Shown: piece by piece, positions 22,406 to 32,886 of the stretch
Layout: each line of letters opens with the position of its first letter
Position numbering within the stretch: position 1 is the stretch's first letter
Assembly: GCA_033961575.1 (NCBI GenBank)
Contig: CM066727.1
Span: 118,160,434-118,224,433 of the forward strand
From: Aselliscus stoliczkanus
Lineage: Eukaryota; Chordata; Mammalia; Chiroptera; Hipposideridae
DNA length: 64,000 bases
Reading direction: 5' to 3'
The notes under the pieces: generated by a model
Database searches by the model: none
What the model saw: only the letters and a program-made list of their open reading frames with translations
Told to the model about the DNA's origin: nothing
Position numbers and translations under genes: made by a program

Positions 22406-24240
22406 CACTGTCTTCTAGGGGGACAAGAGAAATTGTGTGTTTTATTTTATGTAACATCAATACAGGCTCATATTTACACCCAAGTGACCTATGTATGACC
22501 CCCAGGTTTCTATCTAGATATTCCTTTCTGCTTCTTATAATTATGCTGCGGATGTCCGTTTAGGAACAATTTTCAAACATGCCAAGCAGATGCTACTTCT
22601 CCACTCTCAGCAGAGGATAAAGAGAGCCCTCATATAACTAATGTACAGAAGATTTTTAAGGGGGTGATATTTTGCTCCTTAAATGGCTCTACAATCGCCA
22701 TCAGAGGACCTGCCACATTGCCTTCTTAACTTTTTACTTCCCCTGAGTAGAGATGGCTCTGCTACTTCAAAAGGATTTCATTTTAAAACCTTACTGTTTA
22801 AAAAGTTCCCATTGGCTGTCTCGGATGGAATCCAGCCCTGGCCTATCTCATGAAAGCAGATGCTTCTACTTCGTTTTCAAAGAGGGTCAGATTAGTTGTC
22901 CTTTGTTGGCTTGGAGAACCTCATTTAATCTTAATAAATGAGTCAAAGAGATACCAAGGGGACCTCATTAAATAAATGGTGCAGGTATACAAGGAAAAAA
23001 AAAAGATTTGGTAGTTTCATGGCTGTACCATATGGCTGCAACAATTCTTAGAAATATAACATGTTCTATTTTTACTGATAAGGGTTTTAAAAATACAGTG
23101 CAGACAAAAGGCCAAGAATGATCGCCCCACACTGTTCCACACACTTAATATTTTGGATTGACTTTTGTATTTTAATCAAGAGTTTCACAGGCTGACATGA
23201 AGTAGTGGGCCCCACAAGCGTACACATGGAAGCGTTTGGTTAATTTAAAAACATAACCTAGCTTGATACAGAGACAATTTCTTACAGCCCTATAGTGAGG
23301 TCCCTCCCCCATCCTAGGTCCAAGGGTTTCCATATATCAAATAGAAATACCATAGACTGTAACCCTCACAGCCCTATGAGGTCCAGCAATTAACCTCAGA
23401 ATAGTCCAATTCCTGTCACTCACATTTTAAAGACTTAAGAGTCATTTTTAAAATGGCTGCATGATTTTAAATTATTTAATAAAATAGTATGAACTCTGGT
23501 TGCTCATGACTTTAAATCACTCCCTGTTTTGCACATTAAAAGCTGGTTAATTAGGTGATTACAGAATACCCAATTATTTTTACTTTAAAAAAAAAAAGTC
23601 ATTATAGGATATTGGAAATAGCACAACCACTGAGAAATAGTTACCTTTGAAAAGGTCTAAGAGGATTACTCCTGATAGTAAGAGTACCTTTTGTGAAGTC
23701 TGACGTCAACACAATTCAAATTACCATGACATTAATGGAGAAACTACTGCTATGATTGGAAAGAACTACATTAGGAAGGCTCAGTTGATTAAGACCAAAT
23801 TGTACTCTATTATTCTGTTTTTAAAAATCTGAATACAGCAAATCTCTCTGTGGGCCTGGACCTGAATTAACACATTTCTCAGATTTTCACTCATGAAATT
23901 AGTTCAAACAGGACTGGATAAAAAGTCACATGGATTCAAAACCAGCTGGAAATATGAAACCAGAGGACATTAGAGAGATGAAAGGTAGCATAACTAATTA
24001 AAGCAAAGTGTCCTGTAGGGCTCTATAGGGGTGACTATTTGGCTCAGAATTATTTAACATCTTTATTAATGACTGAGAAGGGCAGAAGTAATATATTAAT
24101 GAAATGTATAAATTGAGAAGAGTAGCCACCAGCAGTGGGGATGGTTAAGGCACCAAAGGAGGTGAGATATAGAAAGAAAACAGCAAAATACAATCCCACC
24201 AAAGAAAAATTAGGGAGTTAAATGAAACAGAAAGGTTATC
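22406..24240. other. Intron stretch, no feature recognised
   Basis: AT-rich unique-looking intron with short A/T runs. No exon or recent element seen. Confidence 0.45.
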
Positions 24241-24249
24241 CACTTGATG

Positions 24250-24910
24250 CTCAGCTCCCAGGCAAATGCTCCTTCATGGGGGCCCCTGGTACAGGTCCCA
24301 GGGAACGTGGGCTGTAGCTTTCAGTTGGCTCCAGGAACTGGCAAGCGCTGGAATGCTGACTGAGATAGTCCTGGAGATTTCCAGGGAGACGGTGACAGAC
24401 CAAGGCCCTGCTCTGAGCGATCCAGGCTCGCTTCTCTGACCTGGGGGCTCAAAGGTAAGGCTGACATGGCCCAGGGTGCCGCTGCCAAGGCCGCTTCATC
24501 AAATTGCTCCCCTCCATCCCTGAACCTCCTGAGTGTGGCTCCAGAGAACCGGACTGGCCAACCAGACTCCATGACCCAGGAGGGCCGCTCTTCCTCTCCA
24601 GGAGACACTCTCGCTTGCGGGGTAAACCCAGCCACTCAAAATCCACCCCTCTGCCGAGTTTCAGCTTCAGCATAAGGTTCTCGCTGCTCCTCAATCCTGA
24701 GGGCCTTAGTTTCCCCATCTCAGTCTCAGAGAGATGCCAGCCTTGCCTGGGTCTGGCTCCTTCAATCTGACACCCCGCAAGCTACCCCTCTCCTCCCGAG
24801 CCTTTGATCTCAATGCACTCCCCTCATAGTCGGCCAGTTCGGAGGCCTTGGTCCTACCCCACGTCTGTGCACAGATGGAGTGGCTTTGACAGCCAGGTGA
24901 CAAGGAGGCC
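24250..24910. other. GC-rich patch in an AT-rich intron
   Basis: About 650 bp whose GC and CpG content (roughly twenty CpGs by eye) stand out from both flanks. Open frames exist on both strands (for example 24321-24635 minus, 24504-24770 plus), but none resembles a known protein. I recognise no repeat. It could be an old retrocopy, an unlisted repeat or an intronic regulatory island. Confidence 0.4.
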
Positions 24911-25004
24911 AGTATCGTTTCCTTCCTTCCAGCCTGACGTTTATCATCAATACTACATGGTTTAATACTTGTTTATATTCAGTTGAGGGCATAGAATGTA
25001 AAAT

Positions 25005-25420
25005 AGTGGCTAAAACTGTAGGCTCCAGCATCAGACTGCCTGATTCAAATCTCTTGCCTATCATTTACTTTCTACTTACCACCTGTAAAAATTTCTTTGT
25101 TTATAAGATGGGCAAAATAGTCCATGGCGAGGCTTAAATAGACACTCTGAGCTTAGGACATAGGACAGGCTCAACGAATACCAGCTATCACTATTTAAGT
25201 TAGTATATTCTGGCATTCCTTCTTGTATCTTTTCCTATTATACACACTCAACTGCTGCATGAAAAGGAATCTTACTTCCTCCAAAATATTGTAAGTTCTA
25301 CAATGTTAAGCTCTATCATTTTGCCTGCCTGTCTAGCACACAGTAGGTATTTAATAAACATATTTTAAATGAATGAATGAGTGAATTAATGAATTAATGA
25401 ACAGTTAGAAGTGAATCCCA
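25005..25420 (+). repeat. MIR followed by an L2-type 3' end
   Basis: 25005-25195 is a MIR ('ctccagcatcagactgcctg', 'ataagatgggcaaaatagtc', 'gacaggctcaacgaatacca'). 25280-25420 ends in the L2-type 'ctagcacacagtaggtattt' with an (AATG)n run at 25369-25400. Confidence 0.65.
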
Positions 25421-26129
25421 CAACACCCAGTACAGTGGTAGGCCCCTAGAAGTTACTCAGCAAAGTATATATTAATTTCACTTTTAAAGGCAAGATCCCT
25501 GAAGAAATCCACTTGGATTATCTGTGAGACATCAAAATGCATATTCAAAGTGATGGAGGAAGAAAAAGAAAGAACAATTTGAATGTAAATTCCTCGAGAG
25601 AGGAGACATGGCTTAGCAGGGTTTATTTCTGCCCTATGGCGATAAGCGTATCATGAAGAACAACAAATATTAGAGCAGATCATATCATAGATCTTCACAA
25701 CCTTTTCTTGAGAACAGGAAAAAGCACAGCCACCTCTCCTCTCAGCAAGTGGAGGCACCAGATATAAGATTGTTAAGAAAAGGAAGGAAAAGGAGGTTAG
25801 GGCAGGGCAACAGGGACAAGAGTCTCGGAGAGAGACTGGTCTTTTAGTTGAAACTACTTCTCATCTAAAGGCCAAATGGTTTTTGAGTTTATTTCCCTAT
25901 TTGGGGGATGCTTTACTTGAGTGCACCCCCCTGGTAAATGACAGCACTTGATTTTAGGGCAGAGTACAGGGGTGGCTCATAAAACTGTGAGAGGGCAACA
26001 GGCCCAAACTGGGATTGAACCAGGAGCCCTATCTTATTAAGTGCCACTTCCTTGGATGAGAAAATTAATGCATGAGAAAAATAAAATGTCATAAATCAGA
26101 ACTATGGACAGAGAAGACTAAAAAAAAAA

Positions 26130-26780
26130 AAATATCTTCAATACCATTCTCTTGCCACTGCAGAACAAAGTCAAACTCCCAGGCCTGGCGTGTAAGGCCA
26201 TGTAAATGCAGGCTCCTGGGTCATTTCAAACGTATGTTCCATAATTTCCTGCAACCTTCTGCTCCAGCCAAATTGAATTACTCGGGGTTTCCTGTAATGG
26301 GTGCCCTGGAGTTTTCTGGCGCCTTCACTGTGCTTTATTTAGCTTATGCGAGTCCTTCTGCTAAGAATACCCACTCTTAGTCTCCCTGCATCTGGATGTT
26401 TCTCATCCGTCAAAGGTCAGCTGAAACGCCATCTCTGTCAATCAATCCATCCATCAATCAAAGACTTAACCAACCACACTGATTAAGTGTTTTTAACTGC
26501 CAGGCACTGGGTTTAAATAAACAGGAATGACTCAGATACGGCCCCAGGCACAGGGAGGCTTTCTGAGTTTGTGGACATTGTGTACTTTCCCTATGTTGGC
26601 ATATGTTTTAGCTTATATTCTTAGTTATATACTCATGTGTAAGATTCTTGAGATTGATGGCAAGAGAGGTCCCTGATTCACTTGTGTCCTCCTCATCATA
26701 TCCATGGAGCTCAGTAAAATGGCATCTAATAGGTGCTCCATAAATACCTGTAGAAACAATAAACCTAAGCTCAGTCACAT
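26130..26780 (+). repeat. L2 LINE 3' fragments
   Basis: Two adjoining L2-like pieces. One is about 26130-26440 ('gtcaaactcccaggcctggc', 'tctcatccgtcaaaggtcag'). The other is about 26560-26780 and ends 'ctaataggtgctccataaat'. Between them are short (CATC)-rich repeats. Confidence 0.55.
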
Positions 26781-27344
26781 CACGAAGCTCAAGAGTGGGT
26801 CTCCACCATTCATATCTTGGGTCCCCAGGACTGGCACACAGAAAGCACTCTGCGCACGTGTGATGCAGGAAGATGCCTTGAAGGAAAGCTCTCCGTGGCT
26901 TTTCTGCTAGAGAGAAAGTGTTCAGTGTTTTATTCAAGGCCAGCATGGGGACCCAAACTGGAAACCTGGACTCTCACATCCCGCATGATAACGAAGGATA
27001 GCAGTATTTCACAGCATATGAGAAATTCCTCCTGTGATAAATAATATTCCATTCCCTAGCAAACAAAACTGAGCTTTTGTTCTGGGTCATAGATTTAAAG
27101 ACAACATTTCAGTATCAACAAAATGTCTTTTGCCAAATTATGAAGGGTCATCTGTAGAAAAGCACTGAAGATAGGTCTGAGCTTTTGTTTATTTTCAGCC
27201 TCCTCCTGCTCTCTTAGTGACCCGATTCTTTTAACCACACCATGTCAAAGGTCAAAAGATGCAGGAAGACAATACAGGAAACCAAGATTCAGTGACTTTA
27301 TTTTTTTTTTCTCCTTTGAAATGAAAAATATTTAAGAAGCCATT

Positions 27345-27919
27345 GCCTGGATCAATATTTAGAAATAAAAAAGACCAAACTATTGATATGTAAAAAAACT
27401 TGGATGGGGCCGGCCAAGTGGCGTGGTGGTTAAGCGCTGGCTTCAGACGCCAGCGGCCTCAGTTCAGGTCCCACATGTGAGGGCCAGTGACACTGCCCTC
27501 AAAAAACAAAACAAAAAAACAAAACAAAACAAAAAAGAACTTGGATGAACTTCCAGAGAATTATGTTGAGTTAAAAAGGCTGATCCCAAAAGGATACATC
27601 TGAATAATTCCATTTATATAAAACTCTTAACGTGATCAAATCATAGAAGCAGAGAGCGCATCAGTGGTTGCAGGGGTCAGAGATGGGGAGGGGGAGGGTG
27701 CAGGGAAGTGGGTGTGGCTATAAATGGGCAACATGGGGTGACAGCTGCTCAGCAGGTTCACCTCTGTCATGGTCAGTAGCCTGGCTATGATGCTGGGCTC
27801 TGGTTTTGCAAGATGTCACCATTGGAAGCAACTGGAAAAGACATATGAGATCTCTCTGCATTATTTTCTTACATCTACATGGGAATCTACAATTATCTCA
27901 AAGAAAAAGTTTATATTTT
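27345..27919 (+). mobile_element. L1 3' UTR fragment, split by a SINE
   Basis: L1-type 3' sequence ('ccattgcctggatcaatatt', 'catctgaataattccattta', 'agcgcatcagtggttgcagg'). It is interrupted by the short SINE at 27407-27537. Confidence 0.6.
27407..27537 (+). mobile_element. Short bat tRNA-SINE with target-site duplication
   Basis: 'gggccggccaagtggcgtgg', a B-box-like 'agttcaggtcccacatgtga', 'gggccagtgacactgccctc', then a tail of (CAAAA)n. It is flanked by a perfect 10-bp duplication 'aacttggatg' (27397-27406 and 27538-27547). It lies inside an older L1 fragment. Plus strand, antisense to the host gene. Confidence 0.85.
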
Positions 27920-29035
27920 TTCAAAACTATCTTGAAAAAGAAGAACAAAGTTGAAGGGTTCACTTTCTGGTTTCAAACTCATTACAAAGCTACAGTGATC
28001 AAAACACTGTGTTATGGGAATAAACACAGACATACAGACCAATGGAGTAGAGAGCCCAGAAATAAATCCTTGCATATATAGTCAAATGATTTTCAACAGG
28101 GAGGCAAGACCATTCAATGGGAAAAGAATAGTCTTTTCAACAAACGGTGTTGGGAAAACTGGATATCCACATATAAAAGAATGAAGTTGGACCCTTACCC
28201 TATACCATCCACAAAACTTAACTCAAAATGGATCAAAGTCCTGAATCTAAGTAAGAGTTAAAACTATAAAACTCTTAGAAGAAAATGTAGGGAAAGGCTT
28301 AATAAAATTGGATTTGGGAATGACTTCTTGGATATGATATCCAAAGCACAGACAACAAAAGAAAAAAGATATAAATTGGACTTTATCGAAATAAAAAAAC
28401 TTCTGTGCAAAGGATATAGTCAACAGAATGAAAAGGCATCCTACAGAATGGGAGAAAATATTTGCAAATCCCTTATCTTTGATAAGGGATTGATACCTAG
28501 AACATATAACGAACTCCTACAACTTGACAACAACACAAAACACAAATGACAACATGCCAAAAGGTGGAAGCAACCCAAATGTCAATTGACAGATGAATGG
28601 ATAAACACAATGTGGTCTATTCATACAATGGATATTATTCAGCCTTAAAAAGGAAGGAAATTGTGACCCATGCTACAAAATGCATGAACCTTGAGGACAT
28701 TATGTTAAGTGAAATAAGCCTGTCATAGAAAGAAAAATCTTGTATGATTCCACTTATTTGAGGTACCTAGGGTAATTGAATTCATAGAGATAGAAAGTAG
28801 AATGGTGGTTGCCAGGATCTGGGTAGGTGGCAAAATGGGGAGTTAGTGTTTAATGGGGACAGAGTTTAGTTTTGCAAGATAAAATGTGTTCTGGTGATGG
28901 ATGATGATGATGGTTGCATAACTGTGAATATACTTAACACTACTAAACTGGACACTTGTTATACAAAAGATGGTAAATTTTATGCTATACATATGTGGCT
29001 AAAATTTAAAACAAACAAACAAAAAAACCTGAAAC
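27920..29035 (+). mobile_element. L1 fragment: end of ORF2 and 3' UTR
   Basis: 27920-28550 is the C-terminal end of a LINE-1 ORF2 ('aagctacagtgatcaaaaca', 'caccttaccc'-like stretch near 28190, 'caaagcacagacaacaaaag'). It is broken by stops and shifts, and one remnant frame runs 28328-28549. 28550-29035 is the matching 3' UTR ('caattgacagatgaatggat', 'catgaaccttgaggacatta', 'gtagaatggtggttgccagg'). It is 5'-truncated and inactive. Confidence 0.85.
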
Positions 29036-30191
29036 AACAAAAGAGAAGTTTACTTTTTTTAAAAAGCCACTGCCTTCTTGACCCAAGTTCCTGTTGCTAA
29101 GCCTTAGTTTCATAAACCAGTAGGAAGAGAAATTCCACCACTTAGTAAGTCCATCATTTTAAAAAACCTCACAGACTTTTAAAATATAGAATATTGGCCC
29201 ACTGAGCTTTTCGAATGTCTTTAATTCATAATCCATTTCGATTCACATTCCCTTTGTCTGTTACTTAATTCACCTGAAGTTACTATCAACTTTTCGTTCA
29301 GTGATATGCTACTTATTTATATTGGCACTTGACCTTAAATAGCAGCAAATGGGGAAACAAAAGCCAGAAATTAGTCATGAAGTATAAAATTGAGGCTTTA
29401 AGAAAAGATCACATTGTTGTTTTGTTGGCTCCTACCAGACCCAAGGCTAATGAGAACAGAACTTGTCCGTTTTGTTTTTCACCACATAGTAGATGCTCAA
29501 TTAACTCTGTCAACTGCATAAAGCCAGCACTTCTGTGCTTTGTAAGCATGGCCACCATGTCTGTCTGGAAATGTTTATGTTGTCACCGCCTCTTATTCAA
29601 ATATGTCTGTTAGTTGAACTTGGTGGCTCAACTAAGAAAATAAAAGGAATTTCCAAGGAAATTACATGGAAAATAACCTTTTTTTTTTTTTTTCACGAAG
29701 TGGAGAGAAAGGTACATATATTATATAGAAGCAACCCTTTTGCTTTGGAGTTACTAACTACTGGTTAGATTGTCTCTACAAAGGAAAGAAAACAATGTGA
29801 AAGCCATTAGTGTGTATACTTGGCATGCTCTCCATTGGAAATAATCCCCAGAAATGCAGTCATATTACGTGGTTTGAATTGAAACCCCCTCAGCTGTGTG
29901 CTACACTTCCTTCTAACTTTCCCCAAGGGAGCCGCAAAGTCACCTTTACAACTTTACTCCTCTGGGACCAACATCATTTTTCATAATTACGGAATTTTAA
30001 TTTCTTTTATTTGAGAGTGCAGTCTTTGATGCATTGAGCCAATTAAACGAAACTTGCTTTAAAACCAAAGGTCAGAAAGGGAATTTTGGTAGAAAGTAAA
30101 AAAGGGAATTTTAAAAAGGAACCCAACATGGTAGCTGTTACTGTCATGTAAAGGGGGATTGTCTATTATCCACACAGAAACGGGGTCTGAC
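29036..30191. other. Intron downstream of w5, no clear feature
   Basis: Unique-looking, AT-rich. A 16-T run lies near 29679-29694. No exon or recent element seen. Confidence 0.45.
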
Positions 30192-30293
30192 CTGCCAGCC
30201 CCAGCTGGTTCTGTTACGCTTCTCCTCCTGGAATCCTCCTTCACCTGCAATCTTAGATGGAGCTTGCTTCTCAACAGCAACTGGACAAGGTTC
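30192..30293 (-). CDS. PLXNC1: PLXNC1 exon w5: ectodomain, phase 0-0
   Basis: 102 nt, 34 whole codons. The acceptor is CTTCCTTTCAG and the donor is GGCAG|GTCAGA, a slightly weaker donor (C at +3). It reads from EPCPVAVEKQAPSKIAGEGG to RNRTSWGWQ. The CPVAVEK segment closes the PSI-like module; the following Gly/Lys/Glu-rich stretch is a flexible linker with an NRT sequon. This linker differs more from the human protein I remember than its neighbours do, as expected of a loop. The exon is symmetric, so skipping it would keep the frame. A 10.4 kb intron follows. Confidence 0.94.
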
Positions 30294-30420
30294 CTGAAAG
30301 GAAGAACATCCCCTCAAACAGTGGGAAATTCCAAGTTTGAAATAAACACAAAAGACAGAATGGGCAGTCACCAACATTTATTTCTGGTTAAACCTTTTAA
30401 CATCAAAAATGTTACTTTAC

Positions 30421-30526
30421 CTGGTTTCTGCTATAATCAGAGGAGCTGCAAGCTGCTGTGAAAGGGTGGATGCACTTTCTCGCACTTTTACACCAAGCAC
30501 AGCCAGTTCCAATACACACTGGGCAT
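30421..30526 (-). CDS. PLXNC1: PLXNC1 exon w4: second PSI-like cysteine module
   Basis: 106 nt. The acceptor is CCCTGTTGCCAG and the donor is ACCAG|GTAAAG. After one base that completes a glycine codon it reads 35 codons, CPVCIGTGCAWCKSARKCIH then PFTAACSSSDYSRNQ, ending in phase 0. The C-x2-C-x4-GCAWC pattern is the signature of a PSI-type knot; plexins carry PSI modules between IPT repeats. It is separated from w5 by only 127 nt (30294-30420), one of the two shortest introns here, so the pair probably splices by intron definition (inference). Confidence 0.95.
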
Positions 30527-30738
30527 CTGGCAACAGGGAAAACCAACGTAAGTCCTACATTTTTAGGAAAACCTGTGTATCCTAGAACGTCCCTCGGTGA
30601 TGTAGCATGTGAGCATTTGAAAGAAGAAACAGTCCCTAAACAGACTGTGATGAGCCCGGGGGAGAGAGGACCATCCTTTGAGGCAGGGGATCCAGCACTG
30701 GCTTTGTGCCCTGCTTTGGGCATCATACCTGCAGGGGT

Positions 30739-30752
30739 GTTGCCATGGAAAC
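30739..30752. promoter_or_regulatory. RFX X-box-like motif
   Basis: 'gttgccatggaaac' fits the RFX X-box (GTTNCC, two-base spacer, RGNAAC) with at most one mismatch. It lies about 210 nt upstream of exon w4 in the plexin intron. A motif match only. Confidence 0.4.
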
Positions 30753-30986
30753 CTGAAGGTGGGATCCCCTGCAGCACAGGTAGACAGCAGGAACCCACTG
30801 GATCTGATCTGAATCCAGCTCTGCTACTTGTCTACCTTTAGGTAAATTCCCTCTAGAGATTGGTCTCCCTCCACTTCGCGCCCCCTTCCCTCCATATCAG
30901 CATGTCCTCACTCACTGGAGTGTAACGCTGTCAACTGCCTGGAAGATTGGAGGCCAAAGGTGTTAACCTGGTAAGCAGAGTGAATG

Positions 30987-31013
30987 GAGGGGGGGGGGGG
31001 CAGGGGAGGGGGA
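30987..31013 (+). repeat. Poly-G / G-quadruplex-prone tract
   Basis: A run of about 12 G followed by 'caggggagggggaag'. With four or more G-runs close together it can fold as a G-quadruplex on the plus strand. On the transcribed sense strand it is a C-tract. Confidence 0.7.
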
Positions 31014-32120
31014 AGTGTTTGCTTTGTAATCAAATTGAGGAAGAACTGTGTCCTAATCAAATAACCTATCATGCATGGGTAATAGTGGTGAGCTTGAAAA
31101 GCACTTGCTAGCATCATCAGAGTTAAAGATGGAACAACATAAATATAGAAATCAAGGCTGGTCTGGAAACAGCCATGGGAGGCCAGAGGAAGGTTCAGCC
31201 CAGGGACAGTGAGAGGACTAGTGCAGGGAGAGGGGACGTCATCTCTATTTTATGTATTCTGCAAGAAATGCCCAAGCATTTTGAGATTCTGACCGATAGA
31301 AACTGCAGTTTCAGTGGGAGAAGAAAACCCAGACCCAGTGTTTATCTGGCTACGTAAGTGCACTAGAAGCAGGTTTGTGAATTGCACTTCTATCCTACCT
31401 AGCTCTCAGGTATGATTACTGTACAAAGCCTTTTCTAAGGGAAGCAGGTACCCCAGGAAAGGGCGCTCACACTCTGGGCAGCTGTGGGTCTGAGGTCCGG
31501 TTGTTAATCGCCCAGCTGTGAGACCCGGGGCAGGGAGGTCACCCTCTTTCGTCTGGCCTCTGCAGCTGGGGATGGAGGAGCTGCACTATGTCCCAACTCT
31601 CTTTGAGCTATAAAATTCCATTTAACTCTCCCCCATTTTTTCCTATTTTCATGGACTTCTGAGGCTTTCTGTATCAAGTTTTGTTTTTTCCCCTCTCTAA
31701 ATTCATTTGGCTTATTAGAAATAACTGTACTGCAGTCCCGCAGGGGTAAAGATGAGTTGCAGGACGCCTGTTCTAGTGGCTGCAGAGTGGCCTCCCAACT
31801 CAGTTTCTAGACTGAATTCATTTCCCGCTAAGAAACAATGATTACCAGGCCAGGCCAAAGAAGCTCACATTTGGTGCGCACAGAGTTGGTCAATCAAATC
31901 ACTGAATGAACTACAGAATCACTAATAATAACGCTTCATGTTGTTTCCATGGGAACCTCTATCCCGTCTTCCAACTGAAAACTCAAGAATCTAAGAAACA
32001 TATTTCCTCTGGCTTGACTCTGCTTAAGAAGTAAGAAGTGAAGTGTGGATTTAACCGGGGGGTTATATAGCTCAACAGGGTCAAAGGTGGTTAAAAAAAA
32101 AGGTAGTGGGAGGTAGAATT
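31014..32120. other. Intron between w3 and w4, mostly unannotated
   Basis: Unique-looking sequence with a faint MIR-like piece near 31460-31600 ('cagctgtgagacccggggca'). It includes the palindrome at 31943. No exon seen. Confidence 0.45.
31943..31956. promoter_or_regulatory. RFX-like palindrome
   Basis: 'gtttccatgggaac' is a near-perfect inverted repeat resembling a paired RFX half-site. A motif match only; no functional evidence. Confidence 0.35.
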
Positions 32121-32124
32121 AACA

Positions 32125-32372
32125 TTTTTTTCATGAAATTTATTGGGATGACATTTAAATTAAATGTTACTGGTTAATAATATTATCTGACTTTCAAGTG
32201 TACGTTTCTTTAATACATCATCTATATATCACATTGCATGTTCACCACCCAGAGTCAGTTCTCCTTCCATCACCATGTATTTGATCCCCTTTACCCTCTT
32301 CATCTTCTCCCCCTCTTCATCTTCCCCACTGGTAACCACCACACTGTCGTCTGTCTTTATGGATTTAACAAG
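32125..32372 (-). mobile_element. L1 3' end fragment, reverse
   Basis: 'tgaaatttattgggatgaca', 'ctttcaagtgtacgtttctt', 'cacccagagtcagttctcct' is the complement of the same L1 3' end as at 6181. It is AT-rich at its 3' end and non-coding. Confidence 0.7.
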
Positions 32373-32412
32373 TTCTTTTGAAGAAAGAGACTTTCTTTTG
32401 AAGAAAGAGACT
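32373..32412. repeat. Perfect 20-bp tandem duplication
   Basis: 'ttcttttgaagaaagagact' occurs twice head to tail (32373-32392 and 32393-32412), immediately after the L1 fragment. It is likely a recent replication-slippage duplication. Confidence 0.9.
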
Positions 32413-32798
32413 TCACTTTGTCCTTCTCCTTGAGTATGACTTCCCTTATCTCATGCTCACACCCTCTCCCTGGAACCACAGCCATTCTCTTCAGGGGAGA
32501 AGCTGGCAGCACTCCGTGGGCTGTACTCACTTCAAAGCCACCTCTTGTATAATATTTCCCTCTTGGTGGAACACCTCGGCACAGCTGTGTGCTCCTCAGC
32601 TGCTCTACCTTACTTATTAGGGTTTGAACGAGTGAACTGATTAGCTCAGGGGCCCTCCCATCTCCCATTAGGCTACGCTCCAAAAGGCACTTCAGAAAGT
32701 TCCACTCCACAAAAGAGTTCTTTAGGAAGTCCAGGAGTAAAGCAAATAAATAAATTAAAACCAATGAGAGACTATTTAAATTTCAAATAAAATCTTAC

Positions 32799-32886
32799 CC
32801 TCTTAATGATGAGCAGTTGGTAAAGTTGAATCTTTTTGACAAATGCCAAGAACCAAAGGAGAACGTCACGTTCACAGCTAAAACAT
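32799..32886 (-). CDS. PLXNC1: PLXNC1 exon w3: ectodomain
   Basis: 88 nt. The acceptor is CCTCTTTGCTCCAG and the donor is AGAGG|GTAAGA. It completes an aspartate codon and reads DVLAVNVTFSFGSWHLSKRF, then NFTNCSSLR and two bases of a glycine. It contains three sequons (NVT, NFT, NCS), as expected of a glycosylated ectodomain. The closing glycine (GG|A) sits where I recall glutamate in the human protein, a change just before the CPVC cysteines. The donor could be read one base earlier, but only this position restores the frame into w4. Confidence 0.94.

Noticed and set aside
24321..24770. Overlapping open frames on both strands in the GC-rich patch
   Set aside because: High GC alone lengthens random frames. 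No homology was recognised, so I list the patch as composition only.
28328..28549. A 73-codon frame resembling a conserved protein
   Set aside because: It is the C-terminal end of a decayed LINE-1 ORF2.
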